In this document: piece after piece, positions 15,902-25,441 of the stretch
Numbering within the stretch: the first letter of the stretch is position 1
How the letters are laid out: the number at the start of each line of letters is the position of its first letter
Source: Candidatus Anammoximicrobium sp.
GTDB taxonomy: Bacteria > Planctomycetota > Planctomycetia > Pirellulales > Pirellulaceae
Length of the DNA: 64,000 nt
Direction: 5' to 3'
Assembly (NCBI GenBank): GCA_012515235.1
Contig: JAAYYU010000009.1
Coordinates: forward strand, 17,451 to 81,450
Made by a program: the position numbers and the translations under genes
The notes under the pieces: generated by a model
What the model was told of the DNA's origin: nothing
Database searches by the model: none
What the model saw: the letters and a program-made list of their open reading frames with translations, nothing else

Positions 15902-18900
15902 CTACGCGAGTCCTGGAGAAAAAGCCGAAACCACCCGAAAACCCATGTCCCGGTAGCGGTCGTCGGGATGGTTCCCGTCCCGGTAGTCGGAGCGCGCATA
16001 GACGCTGGGATCGCTCCAGCAGCCGCCACGCACAACACGGCCAACGTAGGATTGGCCGGGATACTTTACCTCCACGGCATCTGCGCACCATTCCCAGACG
16101 TTTCCAGCCAGATCCTCCAGTCCCAGCGCCTTCGAGCGGGAACGCGGGAACAGGCCCACCGGCGTCGTCTTCTGGAGTTTCAGTTCGTCCGTGTTGCAGA
16201 TCCCGTCTTGCCCGTCGTTTCCCCACGGGTACACGAGCGCTTGCGGGCCACGGGCCGCGGCTTCCCATTCCAACTCGCTGGGCAGCCGGCCGCCTGCCCA
16301 GTGTGCAAACGCCTCCGCCTCCCAGAACGAAATGCCGACCACCGGCTGATTGGCGCCGTTCCATTTCGTCTCCCGCCGATATTCCGGCTCGCTGACGTTC
16401 CCCTGCTCGTGCCACTGCCAGCCTTCCTCGGACCAACACTCGCGCTGCTCGTAGCCGCCATCCTGCACGAACCGGCGGAACTGGGAATTGGTCACGGGGT
16501 AGCGGGAGATGAGGAACGGCTGCATGACCTTGAACTTCTGCTTTTTGAGCGGCTTGATCGCATATCCGGCCTCGCCCCCGCCCACCGTGTACGTTCCCGC
16601 CGGCACCTGGACCCACGCTCGCGGATCGGTGTGCTCGCGCAGATCCTCGGCGATCCGCGGATCGCCCATTCGTCCCAGGGCCAGTCCCAGTTCGACGCGC
16701 GGCTCGATCGGCGACTCGCGTTCAATGGCGTCCAGGCACAACTGGCGGAATTGCTCGACGTGGCGTGCCTGCAATCCCACGCCGCGTCCGGCCAGGATCT
16801 CCAGGCAATCCGCCACGACGACGGCCAGCGGCAGCGCGTCGAGCGTCAGCGGCTCGATCAGGCTCTCCAGCAGCCGGATACCTTTGTCGGGCAGCGTGTT
16901 GCGGCTCATCAGCGACGTGAACACGAACGACAGCGCGCTGCGCCATTCCTGGCGCACGGCGCGGCGGCGGAAGAAGGCGGCCAGATCGGACTCGCGTTCC
17001 AGAATCAGCTGGGCCGCCAGGAAATCCTGGAACGTGAAGTGATGGAACCCAGCCCGCTTGCCGGGCCGCGGCAGCAGCACGCCGGAACGGGTCAGCAGAT
17101 CGTCGCAAGCCTGGACCGCGCCGCGGAAACCGGGTTCCGTGGCCGGGCTCTGGTCCCGGTATCGCTGGATCATGCGCTCGATCTCCGCCGTCGTGGCCTC
17201 GGCCTGCGGCGTCTCGCGGTCCTCGTCCAGCCCGACGCCGGTGTGCATCCCGTAGGCGACTACACTCAACCGGTTGCGGACCAGCGGAATCTCCTGCTGC
17301 TCGTCCAGATAGCGGTTGTGCAGCACGTTATCCAGGATCCGGTCGTACAACTCGTGCTTGTCCCGCGGCAGCCGCTTGCCCTGGTTGAAGATCACGCACA
17401 GGGCGGTCAGCAGCATGGGGCTGGAGACCAGCGGCGAGACCTCCGCGCGCTCGGCCAGATGAGCCCGCATCTCGGCGGCCCGTTCGGCCCCTTGTTCCGC
17501 GTCCGGCGACAGGGCGTCGAACCAGCGGCCGACCAACAGTCCCTGGAGCGGCGCGTCCAGGTCGGCGATGGTGACGCTGCGCAGTCCCAGTCGCCGGGCC
17601 TCGACCGCGTTCAGGCCGTAGGGCCGGCTGGTGACCAACACGCGGTTGCCCTGGCCGGTCCAGTGCGGCACGGCGTCGGCCAGCCCCTCCAGCAGCATCT
17701 GCCGCGGATGGTACGCGGAGTCGTCCGGGCCCACGCGGATGGGCACTTCGTCAAAGCCGTCCAGCATGATCAGCACTCGGCCGCGCTGCAGGTGGCCGCT
17801 CACACAAGCCCAGGACAGCTGTCCCGGCTGTTTTTCGTCCAGCCAGCGGTGCAGGGCGTCCTCCAATCCGCTCCGCGACAAGCCCCGCCCGCCGGGCGTG
17901 GCCGGCAAGGCGATCCAGAAGTCGCGCAGCCGGATCAGCAGCGGCAGGTGCTCGCGGAGCGGTTCGGGGAACGTCTCGCGGTACCCTTCCGGAGCGGCCG
18001 GTTCGCGGGCCGGCCACTGCCCGGCATTCACGCCGTGCGCCACCCAGCGGCAGAACGTCGATTTCCCCGCCCCCGCGCCGCCCTCCACGTACAACGACGT
18101 TTCGGCCAACTGGCCCATCAGCAATTCCGGCTTCCGCTCCGCCTCGCGGCCCGTCCGCTGCAATGCCGCCAGCGCCTCGGCCTTGCCCGTCGTCCGTCCC
18201 GGCTGCGGACCGTCGGTGCCATCCGTGATCGTCAGCGGCACGTACACCTGATACAGCTGGACCGCCCGCCCCTGCTGGTCCTGCAGCCCCAGCAATTCCA
18301 CCCCGCTGCACTCGCGGGCCAGCCAAGCCCGATACGCGTCGGGGACGGGCGCTGTTTCCGCGGTGGGTCCGGGCACCTCGCCGGCCGGTTGACGCGGGAC
18401 CAGGGCGGCGATGATTTTCCGCAAGTGCGTGTCCACTTGCTCGAAGAACGCTTCGGCCGTGCCTCGCACCTGCTCGTAGGTCGCGTACAAGCCCCGAGTC
18501 TGAACTTCCTCACGGAACTTGCGGACCTGGGCGTACTGGTCCAGATCGATTTCGTCGAGAGCGACCTTGGCGGTCTTAAAGTAAAACAGAATCCACGGTT
18601 TGCCGGTTTTTCCCCAGCGGCGCAGGGCGTCGCGGAATTCCTTCTCCGTGCCCGATCCGTAGCGGCCGGTGGGCGTGCCAAAGCGGCAGGCCAGCATCCC
18701 CAGGTACACGTCATAGTCGGCGGGCGTTTGGGCATCGACGACGTCCTGGGGCCGCGGCCCGATCTGCGGCACGACGTCGTCTTCCCATTTCCAAAGTTCC
18801 AGCCGCACGTCTTGGGCGCGTACGTCGGTGCGGTTGATGCGCTCGACCACCTCGTCCAACACGCGGCGTTCTTCCGCCACGTCGCTGGGCGAGGAAACGA

Positions 18901-18958
18901 AGACGCGGATCAGCCTCACAGCTGTTGGCAAGTTCCTGTGTTTGGCGGTGGAAGTCAC
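15902..18958 (-). CDS. DUF4062-NACHT-FGE STAND NTPase, DGR target protein
   Basis: A 1018-aa protein in three parts. Residues about 15-185 are DUF4062 (begins IRVFVSSPSDVAEERRVL), a TIR/SLOG-like domain often placed before NTPase modules in conflict systems. Residues about 285-560 are a NACHT-type NTPase with Walker A GGAGAGKST (293-301) and Walker B RVLIMLDGFDEVP (394-406). Residues about 790-1018 are an FGE-sulfatase domain (WVQVPAGTYTVGG, PVTNSQFRRFV, GRLPSELEWEAAARG, GNVWEWC, RGGCW). Residues 971-1015 are the diversified segment. STAND proteins sense a ligand through the C-terminus and activate an N-terminal effector; here the sensor surface is the part that varies. A GTG start at 18958 has GAGG 6 nt upstream. 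No signal peptide, so probably cytoplasmic. FGE enzymatic activity is unlikely. Confidence 0.9.
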   Translation of the reverse strand: MTSTAKHRNLPTAVRLIRVFVSSPSDVAEERRVLDEVVERINRTDVRAQDVRLELWKWEDDVVPQIGPRPQDVVDAQTPADYDVYLGMLACRFGTPTGRYGSGTEKEFRDALRRWGKTGKPWILFYFKTAKVALDEIDLDQYAQVRKFREEVQTRGLYATYEQVRGTAEAFFEQVDTHLRKIIAALVPRQPAGEVPGPTAETAPVPDAYRAWLARECSGVELLGLQDQQGRAVQLYQVYVPLTITDGTDGPQPGRTTGKAEALAALQRTGREAERKPELLMGQLAETSLYVEGGAGAGKSTFCRWVAHGVNAGQWPAREPAAPEGYRETFPEPLREHLPLLIRLRDFWIALPATPGGRGLSRSGLEDALHRWLDEKQPGQLSWACVSGHLQRGRVLIMLDGFDEVPIRVGPDDSAYHPRQMLLEGLADAVPHWTGQGNRVLVTSRPYGLNAVEARRLGLRSVTIADLDAPLQGLLVGRWFDALSPDAEQGAERAAEMRAHLAERAEVSPLVSSPMLLTALCVIFNQGKRLPRDKHELYDRILDNVLHNRYLDEQQEIPLVRNRLSVVAYGMHTGVGLDEDRETPQAEATTAEIERMIQRYRDQSPATEPGFRGAVQACDDLLTRSGVLLPRPGKRAGFHHFTFQDFLAAQLILERESDLAAFFRRRAVRQEWRSALSFVFTSLMSRNTLPDKGIRLLESLIEPLTLDALPLAVVVADCLEILAGRGVGLQARHVEQFRQLCLDAIERESPIEPRVELGLALGRMGDPRIAEDLREHTDPRAWVQVPAGTYTVGGGEAGYAIKPLKKQKFKVMQPFLISRYPVTNSQFRRFVQDGGYEQRECWSEEGWQWHEQGNVSEPEYRRETKWNGANQPVVGISFWEAEAFAHWAGGRLPSELEWEAAARGPQALVYPWGNDGQDGICNTDELKLQKTTPVGLFPRSRSKALGLEDLAGNVWEWCADAVEVKYPGQSYVGRVVRGGCWSDPSVYARSDYRDGNHPDDRYRDMGFRVVSAFSPGLA
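15913..16047 (-). other. Variable repeat (VR) of a diversity-generating retroelement
   Basis: The last 135 bp before the stop region of the STAND gene encode residues 971-1015. Relative to the template, ten residues change: N to S, D, Y, Y, D, D, Y, D (eight Asn), R to G and Q to R. These positions lie in the C-terminal loops of the FGE/C-type-lectin fold, where DGRs are known to place variability. The remaining 124 positions are identical to the template, so the last homing event is recent or the pair is kept homogenised. Confidence 0.93.
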
Positions 18959-18978
18959 GGCGGGCCTCGGAGTGAGAT

Positions 18979-19075
18979 GGGGTCAGGCTTACAGAATTCA
19001 ATTTTGGCCGAGCAGGCTCGCTCCACATGGCTGGCCTGACCATCGGCCAAAACTGAATTCTGTAAGCCTGACCCC
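18979..19075. repeat. 97-bp palindromic repeat, copy 2 of 4
   Basis: Same unit as at 15007 (GGGGTCAGGCTTACAGAATT start), with one mismatch between arms (AAATTG against AAACTG). It ends 20 bp upstream of the GTG of the STAND gene and 14 bp after the end of the glycosidase gene, so the STAND promoter must lie in or beyond it. Confidence 0.9.
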
Positions 19076-19089
19076 ATTTCATCCGGCCC

Positions 19090-21279
19090 TCACGGGCCCT
19101 GGCGCACGTGGATCAAGACGGCGTCGTCTCCGGGGATGGCGATTTTGGCCCCGTCGCCGGTCAATTGGCGCACGTCCACGACGGTGGCAGCCTGCTGGCC
19201 GGAATTGTCGGACGGCGCGGTTGGCGCAGGCAACCGGACGGCGGTGGCCGGTTGCGTCAAGGGATGCGGCAGCTTGTCGGGGTGCAGCACGCAGGTGACT
19301 TCGCGCGGGCTCTGATCCAGGTTGGCCAGCAGCAGATAGGCTTCCCCGGCGCGGCTGTAGACGGCGGAGGCGCAGCGGGCGTCGGACAAGCGGACCGCCT
19401 GATTGCGCCAGTCGGCGAACCGATAGGACCGGAGGTCGCCGAGAGGTTTCAACAAGGGCAGGAGTTCGAAGGTCTCCTCGCTGGCCGGCCAGGGTGTTAC
19501 GCCGCCCAGGAAGGCCTCCAGCGCAAACAGCCGGTGCAGTCGCCGCGGGGCGTTCTTGTCAATGGTGCCGTAGCTGATGACGCCGCGCGGCAGGGCGCTT
19601 ACCAGGTTCCATTCCAGGGGCAGATCCTGCATGTCCGGAGCCCGATCGGTCCATTTCCGGTAGCCCCATTCCGTCGCGACGACATAATCCGCAAAGTTCT
19701 CGGTGGCATACATCGGCGTGGTCGTGTTGTGGATGATCACCAGGCCGTCCCGGCCGACGCGATTCCGGGTCCACTCCATCAAATCCAGCAATTCGTCGAT
19801 GTCCCAGTGGCCCTTGGCCGGCGCTGCGCCGCCGGGGCCGTTCGCTGGCGTCGCCTTGGCCGGCGCGGGCTGCGCGCCGGTCTCGTGCAGGGGATTGCCG
19901 CACCAGAGGGCGACGTTCCAGTCGTAGTACACGCCGTCCAGCGGGTGGTTCTGGAGCACTCGGTCGATCGAGAACTTCAGGAATTCAAGCCAGCCGGAGC
20001 GCAGGCACATCTGCGCGCCGAACTCGGCGTTGGGGCGGTAGAAGTTGTGCCGCAATTCGCCTTTGCGGTTCTTCCGTCCCCACGCCTCGCCGTGCTCTTG
20101 AAACTCCTTGGTGCTGGGATGCAGCTCTTTGTTCGAGAAATACGTCGCCGTCCGAATGCCCGCCTGGCGGCAATCCTTCAAGACCTTGTCGTAACGCTCC
20201 ATGTCCGGGTAAGGAGGGTAGGAACCGTCGCGCCAGAACAGACCGTCGCTGTAGTAGTCGCCGTCGTTGTGACAGTGGACCGTCTGGATGCCCTTCTCCG
20301 CCCACCGCCGAATCGCGTCCGTCGACACCCAGTCGCCGCGATTGCGGTTGAACGAAGTGTGCAGCCACGGCCGGTGGGCGCGGCCGTCGAGGATCGGGAC
20401 TGCCAGGTAGAAGTCAAAGACGCTGGCCTCCGGCAACACGAATCCCTCGTCGCCGCTGGACAGCGGGGCAATCGAGAGTGCCAAGCCGGCCGGGTTCTCG
20501 CTGGCCTGCAGCGCGCACCGGCCCTGGCCCCGGCGGCCGGCCAGTTGCAGGTCCCATTGCCCAAGATCGGAGCCTACGAACCACTCCAGACCTTCGACGC
20601 CGGGATCTGCAAAGAGCATCGAACGTGGCACGTGCCGCGTCTGCAGCCCCTTGTCGGACTCCTGGCCCAAACGCAACTTGCCCCACACGTTGCTCCCGAA
20701 CGAGAACGGCGGGACGCCGTCATCCTCCGTCCGGCCGTCCCGATAGCCGTAGTGCGAAAGACTGGGAGCAAGCGTCGTGGCCAGCGGGCAGACTTCCCGC
20801 ACCCGGACGCCGGTCGGCGCCAGCAGCTGTCTGCGAATCTTGACGTAGCCCCAGCGGTACTGGAGCGTCGTCTTGACCCGCAACGCCGAGGCCCGTCCAT
20901 CCGGGTGCCGCAGCCCGCACTCGACCGTCACGATCTCATGCAGGCCTTCGCGCCGGTGCGTGACGGCCGGGGCCGAGTCCCAGCGATCCGAGAGCAGGGC
21001 TCCGCGGTCATCCTGGACGCGGGTCTCCACGGGCTGGACCAGCAAGTTGGCGGCCTTTCCGTGAGTCAGTGCGATCCGCGTGACGGCACCCCCTTTCTTC
21101 AAATCCTGCTCGACCACATAGTACGGCGTGCGCAGGGTCAAGAGGCCCGCCGTATCGTCGCGCTCGACCGTGTAGGCTTGAGGCCAAGTGCGAGGCGGTT
21201 GCGGGCCGGATTGCTCGGCAAGCGCCCCCGCCGCGGAAACCAGGATCGTGAGGAAACTGAGACTGAAGGCGTGCGTCAT
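19090..21279 (-). CDS. Secreted TIM-barrel glycoside-hydrolase-like protein
   Basis: A 729-aa protein with a signal peptide (cleavage near ALAEQ, residue 22). The first 300 residues are beta-sandwich-like. The middle reads as a TIM barrel: VHCHNDGDYYSDG, GIRTATYFSNKELHPS, LDGVYYDWNVALWCGNPL and VIIHNTTTPM, similar to GH36/DUF6259-type hydrolases. The Asp in YYDWN is a candidate catalytic residue by analogy. An Ala/Pro-rich insert follows (QPAPAKATPANGPGG). The C-terminus (LLLANLDQSPREV) looks like a beta-sandwich cap. The ATG at 21279 has AAAGGAG 7 nt upstream. The substrate is not predictable. Confidence 0.7.
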   Translation of the reverse strand: MTHAFSLSFLTILVSAAGALAEQSGPQPPRTWPQAYTVERDDTAGLLTLRTPYYVVEQDLKKGGAVTRIALTHGKAANLLVQPVETRVQDDRGALLSDRWDSAPAVTHRREGLHEIVTVECGLRHPDGRASALRVKTTLQYRWGYVKIRRQLLAPTGVRVREVCPLATTLAPSLSHYGYRDGRTEDDGVPPFSFGSNVWGKLRLGQESDKGLQTRHVPRSMLFADPGVEGLEWFVGSDLGQWDLQLAGRRGQGRCALQASENPAGLALSIAPLSSGDEGFVLPEASVFDFYLAVPILDGRAHRPWLHTSFNRNRGDWVSTDAIRRWAEKGIQTVHCHNDGDYYSDGLFWRDGSYPPYPDMERYDKVLKDCRQAGIRTATYFSNKELHPSTKEFQEHGEAWGRKNRKGELRHNFYRPNAEFGAQMCLRSGWLEFLKFSIDRVLQNHPLDGVYYDWNVALWCGNPLHETGAQPAPAKATPANGPGGAAPAKGHWDIDELLDLMEWTRNRVGRDGLVIIHNTTTPMYATENFADYVVATEWGYRKWTDRAPDMQDLPLEWNLVSALPRGVISYGTIDKNAPRRLHRLFALEAFLGGVTPWPASEETFELLPLLKPLGDLRSYRFADWRNQAVRLSDARCASAVYSRAGEAYLLLANLDQSPREVTCVLHPDKLPHPLTQPATAVRLPAPTAPSDNSGQQAATVVDVRQLTGDGAKIAIPGDDAVLIHVRQGP

Positions 21280-21736
21280 GGGAAAGCTCCTTTCATTCCA
21301 GCTTGGGACGGCCCTGTCCGACAGGATACAAACCGAAGCGGGGTTCGGCTATCCGGCTGCGCAAGGAACTCGCAGAACAAGCCCAGACGTCCCGTCCGGC
21401 CGGATTCCCGAAGTCTCGACGCGGTCCGCGCGAATCTGGACGCCGTTGCGGGCGAGTGCGAATTCCCGCCGGCTGCGGGGGAAGCTGGAGGATCCCGTTT
21501 GCCGTCCCGCGCCGGATCGCCTGGCCTGCCGGGCTCTGCCCCCCCGTCCCGTTCGAGGCCGGGGAGGTCGGCCGGCGCGCCCGTTTGGCGTGCCGCGTCT
21601 GTCATTGACAAGTTCTTGCGGACGCTTGAAAATCAGCAAGGATATCATTCCGATCCGACTCGTCGGTCCCCGCCGTGGAAGACGAGTACCAACCAATCGA
21701 TAGCACCGCAGAATCCTAAGGAACGGAGCAACGCCC
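21280..21736. other. Intergenic region between divergent genes
   Basis: This 457-bp gap separates the glycosidase-like gene from the zinc metallopeptidase gene and must contain both promoters. Open frames inside it have no recognisable protein features and no start support. I see no repeat or RNA gene. Confidence 0.5.
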
Positions 21737-22612
21737 ATGCGATGGCAAGGCCGGAGACAGAGTGACAACGTGGAGGACCGACGAGGCCTGCCAGGGCGCC
21801 GACTGGCCGTAGGCGGCGGTTTGGGCACTATGGTCCTGGTCCTGGTGGTCATGTTCTTGGGCGGCGATCCTCAGGCCCTGCTGCAGCAAATGCAGCCGCC
21901 GGCCGGCGGTCCGGCGGCCGATCAGGCGGCGGGGCCGCAGCAGGTTGATCCGGCCCAACAGCCGCTGAGAGAGTTTGTGGCGGTGGTGCTGGCGGACATC
22001 GAAGACGTCTGGAACGACTTGTTCCAGCAGCAGGTCGGCGAGAAGTATCGCGAGCCCAAGCTGGTGCTGTACACCGACCAGGTCGAATCGGCGTGCGGAT
22101 TCGGCAGCGCGGCGATGGGGCCGTTCTACTGTCCGGGGGACGAAAAGGTCTATCTGGATCTGGGCTTCTGTGAGGAGATGAAAACGAAGTATCAAGCGCC
22201 CGGCGATTTCGCAGTCGCCTACGTTCTGGCGCACGAAGTCGGTCACCACGTGCAAAAACTGGTCGGCTATATGGAACTCGTCGACAAACAACGGGGGCGA
22301 GTCAGCAAGGCCGAGCAGAATCAGTTGTCGGTGCGGCTGGAGTTACAGGCGGACTATCTGGCCGGCGTCTGGGCCCACCACGCCGAGCGGACGAAGCGAA
22401 TCCTGGAGTCGGGCGACGTCGACGAAGCCCTGGGCGCCGCCAGCGCCGTGGGCGACGACCGGCTGCAGAAGCAAGCCCAGGGATACGTCGTCCCGGATTC
22501 CTTCACGCACGGCACTTCCGCCCAGCGTTCGAAGTGGTTCCGCCTGGGGTTGCAGACGGGCAGTTTCGAGGGCGCAAAGGCTCTGTTTGAACTGCCCGAA
22601 TCACAACTGTAG
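21737..22612 (+). CDS. Neutral zinc metallopeptidase, YpfJ-like
   Basis: A 291-aa protein with a basic N-terminus (MRWQGRRQSDNVEDRRG, typical of the family), one TM helix (about residues 28-43), a Gln/Pro/Ala-rich linker and a metallopeptidase domain. The zinc-binding HEVGHH is at residues 166-171, with the conserved AMGPFYCPGDEKVYLDL before it and ELQADYLAGVWAHH after it (third ligand region). The family is a membrane-anchored putative neutral metalloprotease of unknown substrate. It stands alone, convergent with the beta-helix gene 23 bp away. Confidence 0.92.
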   Translation: MRWQGRRQSDNVEDRRGLPGRRLAVGGGLGTMVLVLVVMFLGGDPQALLQQMQPPAGGPAADQAAGPQQVDPAQQPLREFVAVVLADIEDVWNDLFQQQVGEKYREPKLVLYTDQVESACGFGSAAMGPFYCPGDEKVYLDLGFCEEMKTKYQAPGDFAVAYVLAHEVGHHVQKLVGYMELVDKQRGRVSKAEQNQLSVRLELQADYLAGVWAHHAERTKRILESGDVDEALGAASAVGDDRLQKQAQGYVVPDSFTHGTSAQRSKWFRLGLQTGSFEGAKALFELPESQL

Positions 22613-22635
22613 CCGGCACCGGCGGCGAGCGAGGC

Positions 22636-25368
22636 CTATGGATTGCCGATTTGGAGGTCGTCCAGGAAGAACGCCGTCTTGTCGCTGGCCATGCTGCACC
22701 AGCCGACCCAGGTGAAGTTCTTGAACTCGGTGCTGGCCACCGCCAGGCCGGGGAAACGGCGCGGCGGCTCGCCCGGCAGTTGGACGGTGAGGTCCCATTT
22801 GCCGTCGGTGTCGGCGCCGACCCGGGCGGTAATCTCGACGTGGAGCCACTGGTCGGTGGGCAGATCCAGCAGCGGGCGGCCGCCCACCGTCAGCTTGCCG
22901 TCCTGGATCCACAGGGAAGGTCCGACGCGATAAGGGTTCACGTCCCAACTCCGCCACTCGTGGAACAGGATCGCGCCGGGCTCCAGCCGCAGGGCGAAGC
23001 GACAGCGGGCCGAGCCGGCCGTGTAGTTCGGCTTGTAGACCAGGTGCGGATTGAATCGGGCTTGCAGGCCGGGGGCGTCCTGAATCTTGACGCTTCGCCG
23101 GCCGCCCGCGGCGGTTTCCTCCGTCACGCCGATCGCATCGCCCTTCTTTTCGACGTTCGCCTCGGCGTCCGCGGGCGGAGCGCCCACGGGCGTGAACTCG
23201 AAATCGTCTTTGATTTCCAGCGGCGGCGGAGGCGGGGGCGGCGGGGCAAACTCCACGGGCGGATACGTGAATCCCCGGGGGATGGCAACCCAGGCGGCGT
23301 CGCCGTACAGCCCCGCCTGCGAGTAGTCGAACGGCTTGAAACCGATCTTGGCGGCGGGCGAGTTGGGCTGGAGCCGGAAGTCTCCGTCGGCCGGGGCCAC
23401 GAACTGCGGATCCGCGACGATCGAACCCTTGTCCCAGCCCTTGGCCTGTCGCTGGGCCAGCGACAGGCCCTGGAAGTCCACCGGTTTGCCCGAGGCGTCG
23501 AAGTACAGATTGTTCTCGAACTTGACGTTGTCGTCGTTGATGCGGCCCGCCGCGGCCAGCGGCCCTTCGTCCCAGTACACCAGGTTGTTCGCAAACGTGA
23601 ACGACACGTGCTCCTCCACTCGCGAACGCTGGATCTGGCCGTCCATGCTGTACGCCAGGATGTTGTTGCGGACAACGTTTTCGCGGCCGTAGTGCTGGTG
23701 GTAAGTCCCCGTTTTGACGCGGTAGACGAGGTTGTTTGCCAGGACGATGCCCGAGCTGCCCTCGTCGTTGTACAGCCCCCAGCCGCCGCGGCCGTAGCGG
23801 TCGTATGAGTACACGTCGTGAATCACGTTGTTGCTGATCGTCGTGCCGTGCGCCAGGCCCAGCGTGTACACGCCGCCCATGTCGCTCAACATGCCCCAGC
23901 CCAAGTGATGGATGTGATTGAACTCGATCTTGTTTTCCAGCGACACGGTCGGCCGATAGCCCCAACTCCAGCCGACCGAAACGCCCGTGTAGAACTGGTC
24001 GCTGAGGTCGTTGTGCGTCACCCGGTTGTGGCCGCTGTGGCCGATCCACACCCCGATGGCCCCGTGGTGGATGCGGGCCGCGGCGTGGACGATGTTGTTG
24101 TCGCAGGTGATGTGGCTGGTGTGCGTGTCCGGCTTGGCGGGATCGATTTTGGTGTCCCCGATCATCACGCCGCCGCCGCCCAGGTCGTCCAGCCAGCAGC
24201 GCTGGATGCGGCAGTCGCGGCAGGCGCGGCGGAACCAGACGGCGTGCATGCCGACGTGTTTCACCTCGCAGCCTTCGATCGCCACGCCGCGGGCCCCGTC
24301 CACCTGGATCGCCGCCGGCACGGTGACTTCCGCCTGGCCGTCGGCATGGCCCGTCGGCGGCAGCACGTACTGGCCGTGCTGGAAGCTCAGGCCCTGGATC
24401 GTCAGGTGCTCGACTAACCGGCCTGCGTCGGGCTCGCCCGCAATCTGCACGAACTGGTCCAGCTTCGGGGCGATCACCTCCGCCGTGGTCATGTCCTCAT
24501 CCGCACGCGGCAGGTAGGCCAGTGTCCCGTCGCGGTCCAGGAACCACTCGCCCGGCTGGTCCAACGCGGCCCGGAAGTTCTCCAGGTGATAGCGGCAATT
24601 GGGGCCCCAGTAGGCAAATCCCCAGGGCACGCCCGCCGTGACGACCACCGCGCCGGCGGCCGGATCGAGGCCCGCCAGTCGCGAGCGGGACACCTCCCAG
24701 GAATGATACGTGACCAGCGTCACGTCGCTCAGCCGCTCCTGGGGCACGCCGCTCAGCGGCTCGATGTCTTCGGGCCGCGCGCGAAAGGCGCGGTTGGTCA
24801 GATCGGCCGGTTGTTTCGTGGCCGGATCGACGCCCCGATTCAGCTTGGCCAGTACGTAGTAGTAGAACTTGTTGGGACTCCGCGCCCGGACGGCCCGGCG
24901 GCCGTTGACCCAGAGCTGCTCGAAGTACCACTGGCCCGCGGCCACCTCCGGAACCTGAGCCGTCCACACGCCGTCGGCACCGCGCGTGAACCCCGTGATC
25001 GGGCGGCCGCCGGTGAAACGAGGCGACGCGCCCGGCGCGGCCTCGTAGCGGATCGGATGCTCGGCCGAGCCGCTGTCGTCCGGAGTCAGCGCCAGCGGCT
25101 GGTCCATCACGTATTGGCCGTCGGCCACCCGGATCTGCACCGCTTCGCCAAGCGGTCCTTGGGCCTTGAGTTTGCGGACGGCGTCGCGTGCGCCGGTCAG
25201 TGTGGCCAGCGGGCCGTCGGTCCGGTCCGCGTTGGGCTCAGCCAGCCGGCCCGACCAGGCGTCGTTGCCGTTGGGAGCCACGTGCAGCGTGGCGGCGGGC
25301 GAAGAATTCCAGGCGGCCAGGACGATTGCCATCGCCGGGCCGAACGAGTGTTTCCAGATCGAACGCAT
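22636..25368 (-). CDS. Secreted right-handed beta-helix protein (pectate-lyase-like) with LamG-like C-terminus
   Basis: A 910-aa protein with a signal peptide (cleavage near SSPAATLHV, residue 25). The entry [17 protein letters not shown] and the many short Asn/His-rich rungs ([51 protein letters not shown]) are typical of right-handed parallel beta-helix polysaccharide lyases or hydrolases. A run of eight prolines separates a C-terminal domain of about 200 residues that looks like a LamG/concanavalin sandwich ([18 protein letters not shown]). AGGAGG lies 8 nt before the ATG at 25368. The polysaccharide substrate is unknown. Confidence 0.85.
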   Translation of the reverse strand: MRSIWKHSFGPAMAIVLAAWNSSPAATLHVAPNGNDAWSGRLAEPNADRTDGPLATLTGARDAVRKLKAQGPLGEAVQIRVADGQYVMDQPLALTPDDSGSAEHPIRYEAAPGASPRFTGGRPITGFTRGADGVWTAQVPEVAAGQWYFEQLWVNGRRAVRARSPNKFYYYVLAKLNRGVDPATKQPADLTNRAFRARPEDIEPLSGVPQERLSDVTLVTYHSWEVSRSRLAGLDPAAGAVVVTAGVPWGFAYWGPNCRYHLENFRAALDQPGEWFLDRDGTLAYLPRADEDMTTAEVIAPKLDQFVQIAGEPDAGRLVEHLTIQGLSFQHGQYVLPPTGHADGQAEVTVPAAIQVDGARGVAIEGCEVKHVGMHAVWFRRACRDCRIQRCWLDDLGGGGVMIGDTKIDPAKPDTHTSHITCDNNIVHAAARIHHGAIGVWIGHSGHNRVTHNDLSDQFYTGVSVGWSWGYRPTVSLENKIEFNHIHHLGWGMLSDMGGVYTLGLAHGTTISNNVIHDVYSYDRYGRGGWGLYNDEGSSGIVLANNLVYRVKTGTYHQHYGRENVVRNNILAYSMDGQIQRSRVEEHVSFTFANNLVYWDEGPLAAAGRINDDNVKFENNLYFDASGKPVDFQGLSLAQRQAKGWDKGSIVADPQFVAPADGDFRLQPNSPAAKIGFKPFDYSQAGLYGDAAWVAIPRGFTYPPVEFAPPPPPPPPLEIKDDFEFTPVGAPPADAEANVEKKGDAIGVTEETAAGGRRSVKIQDAPGLQARFNPHLVYKPNYTAGSARCRFALRLEPGAILFHEWRSWDVNPYRVGPSLWIQDGKLTVGGRPLLDLPTDQWLHVEITARVGADTDGKWDLTVQLPGEPPRRFPGLAVASTEFKNFTWVGWCSMASDKTAFFLDDLQIGNP

Positions 25369-25441
25369 CGCCGATTCCTCCTGAACTGAAAATAGGCAAG
25401 GCCGCGCCGCAAGCCCGGCTCTGCAAACGAACCGAGCCCCT

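Noticed and set aside
15902..18958. The FGE-type domain as the sulfatase-activating enzyme for the sulfatase at 46190.
   Set aside because: It is fused to NACHT and DUF4062, its C-terminal loops are being diversified, and the protein has no export signal, all against a conserved catalytic maturation role.
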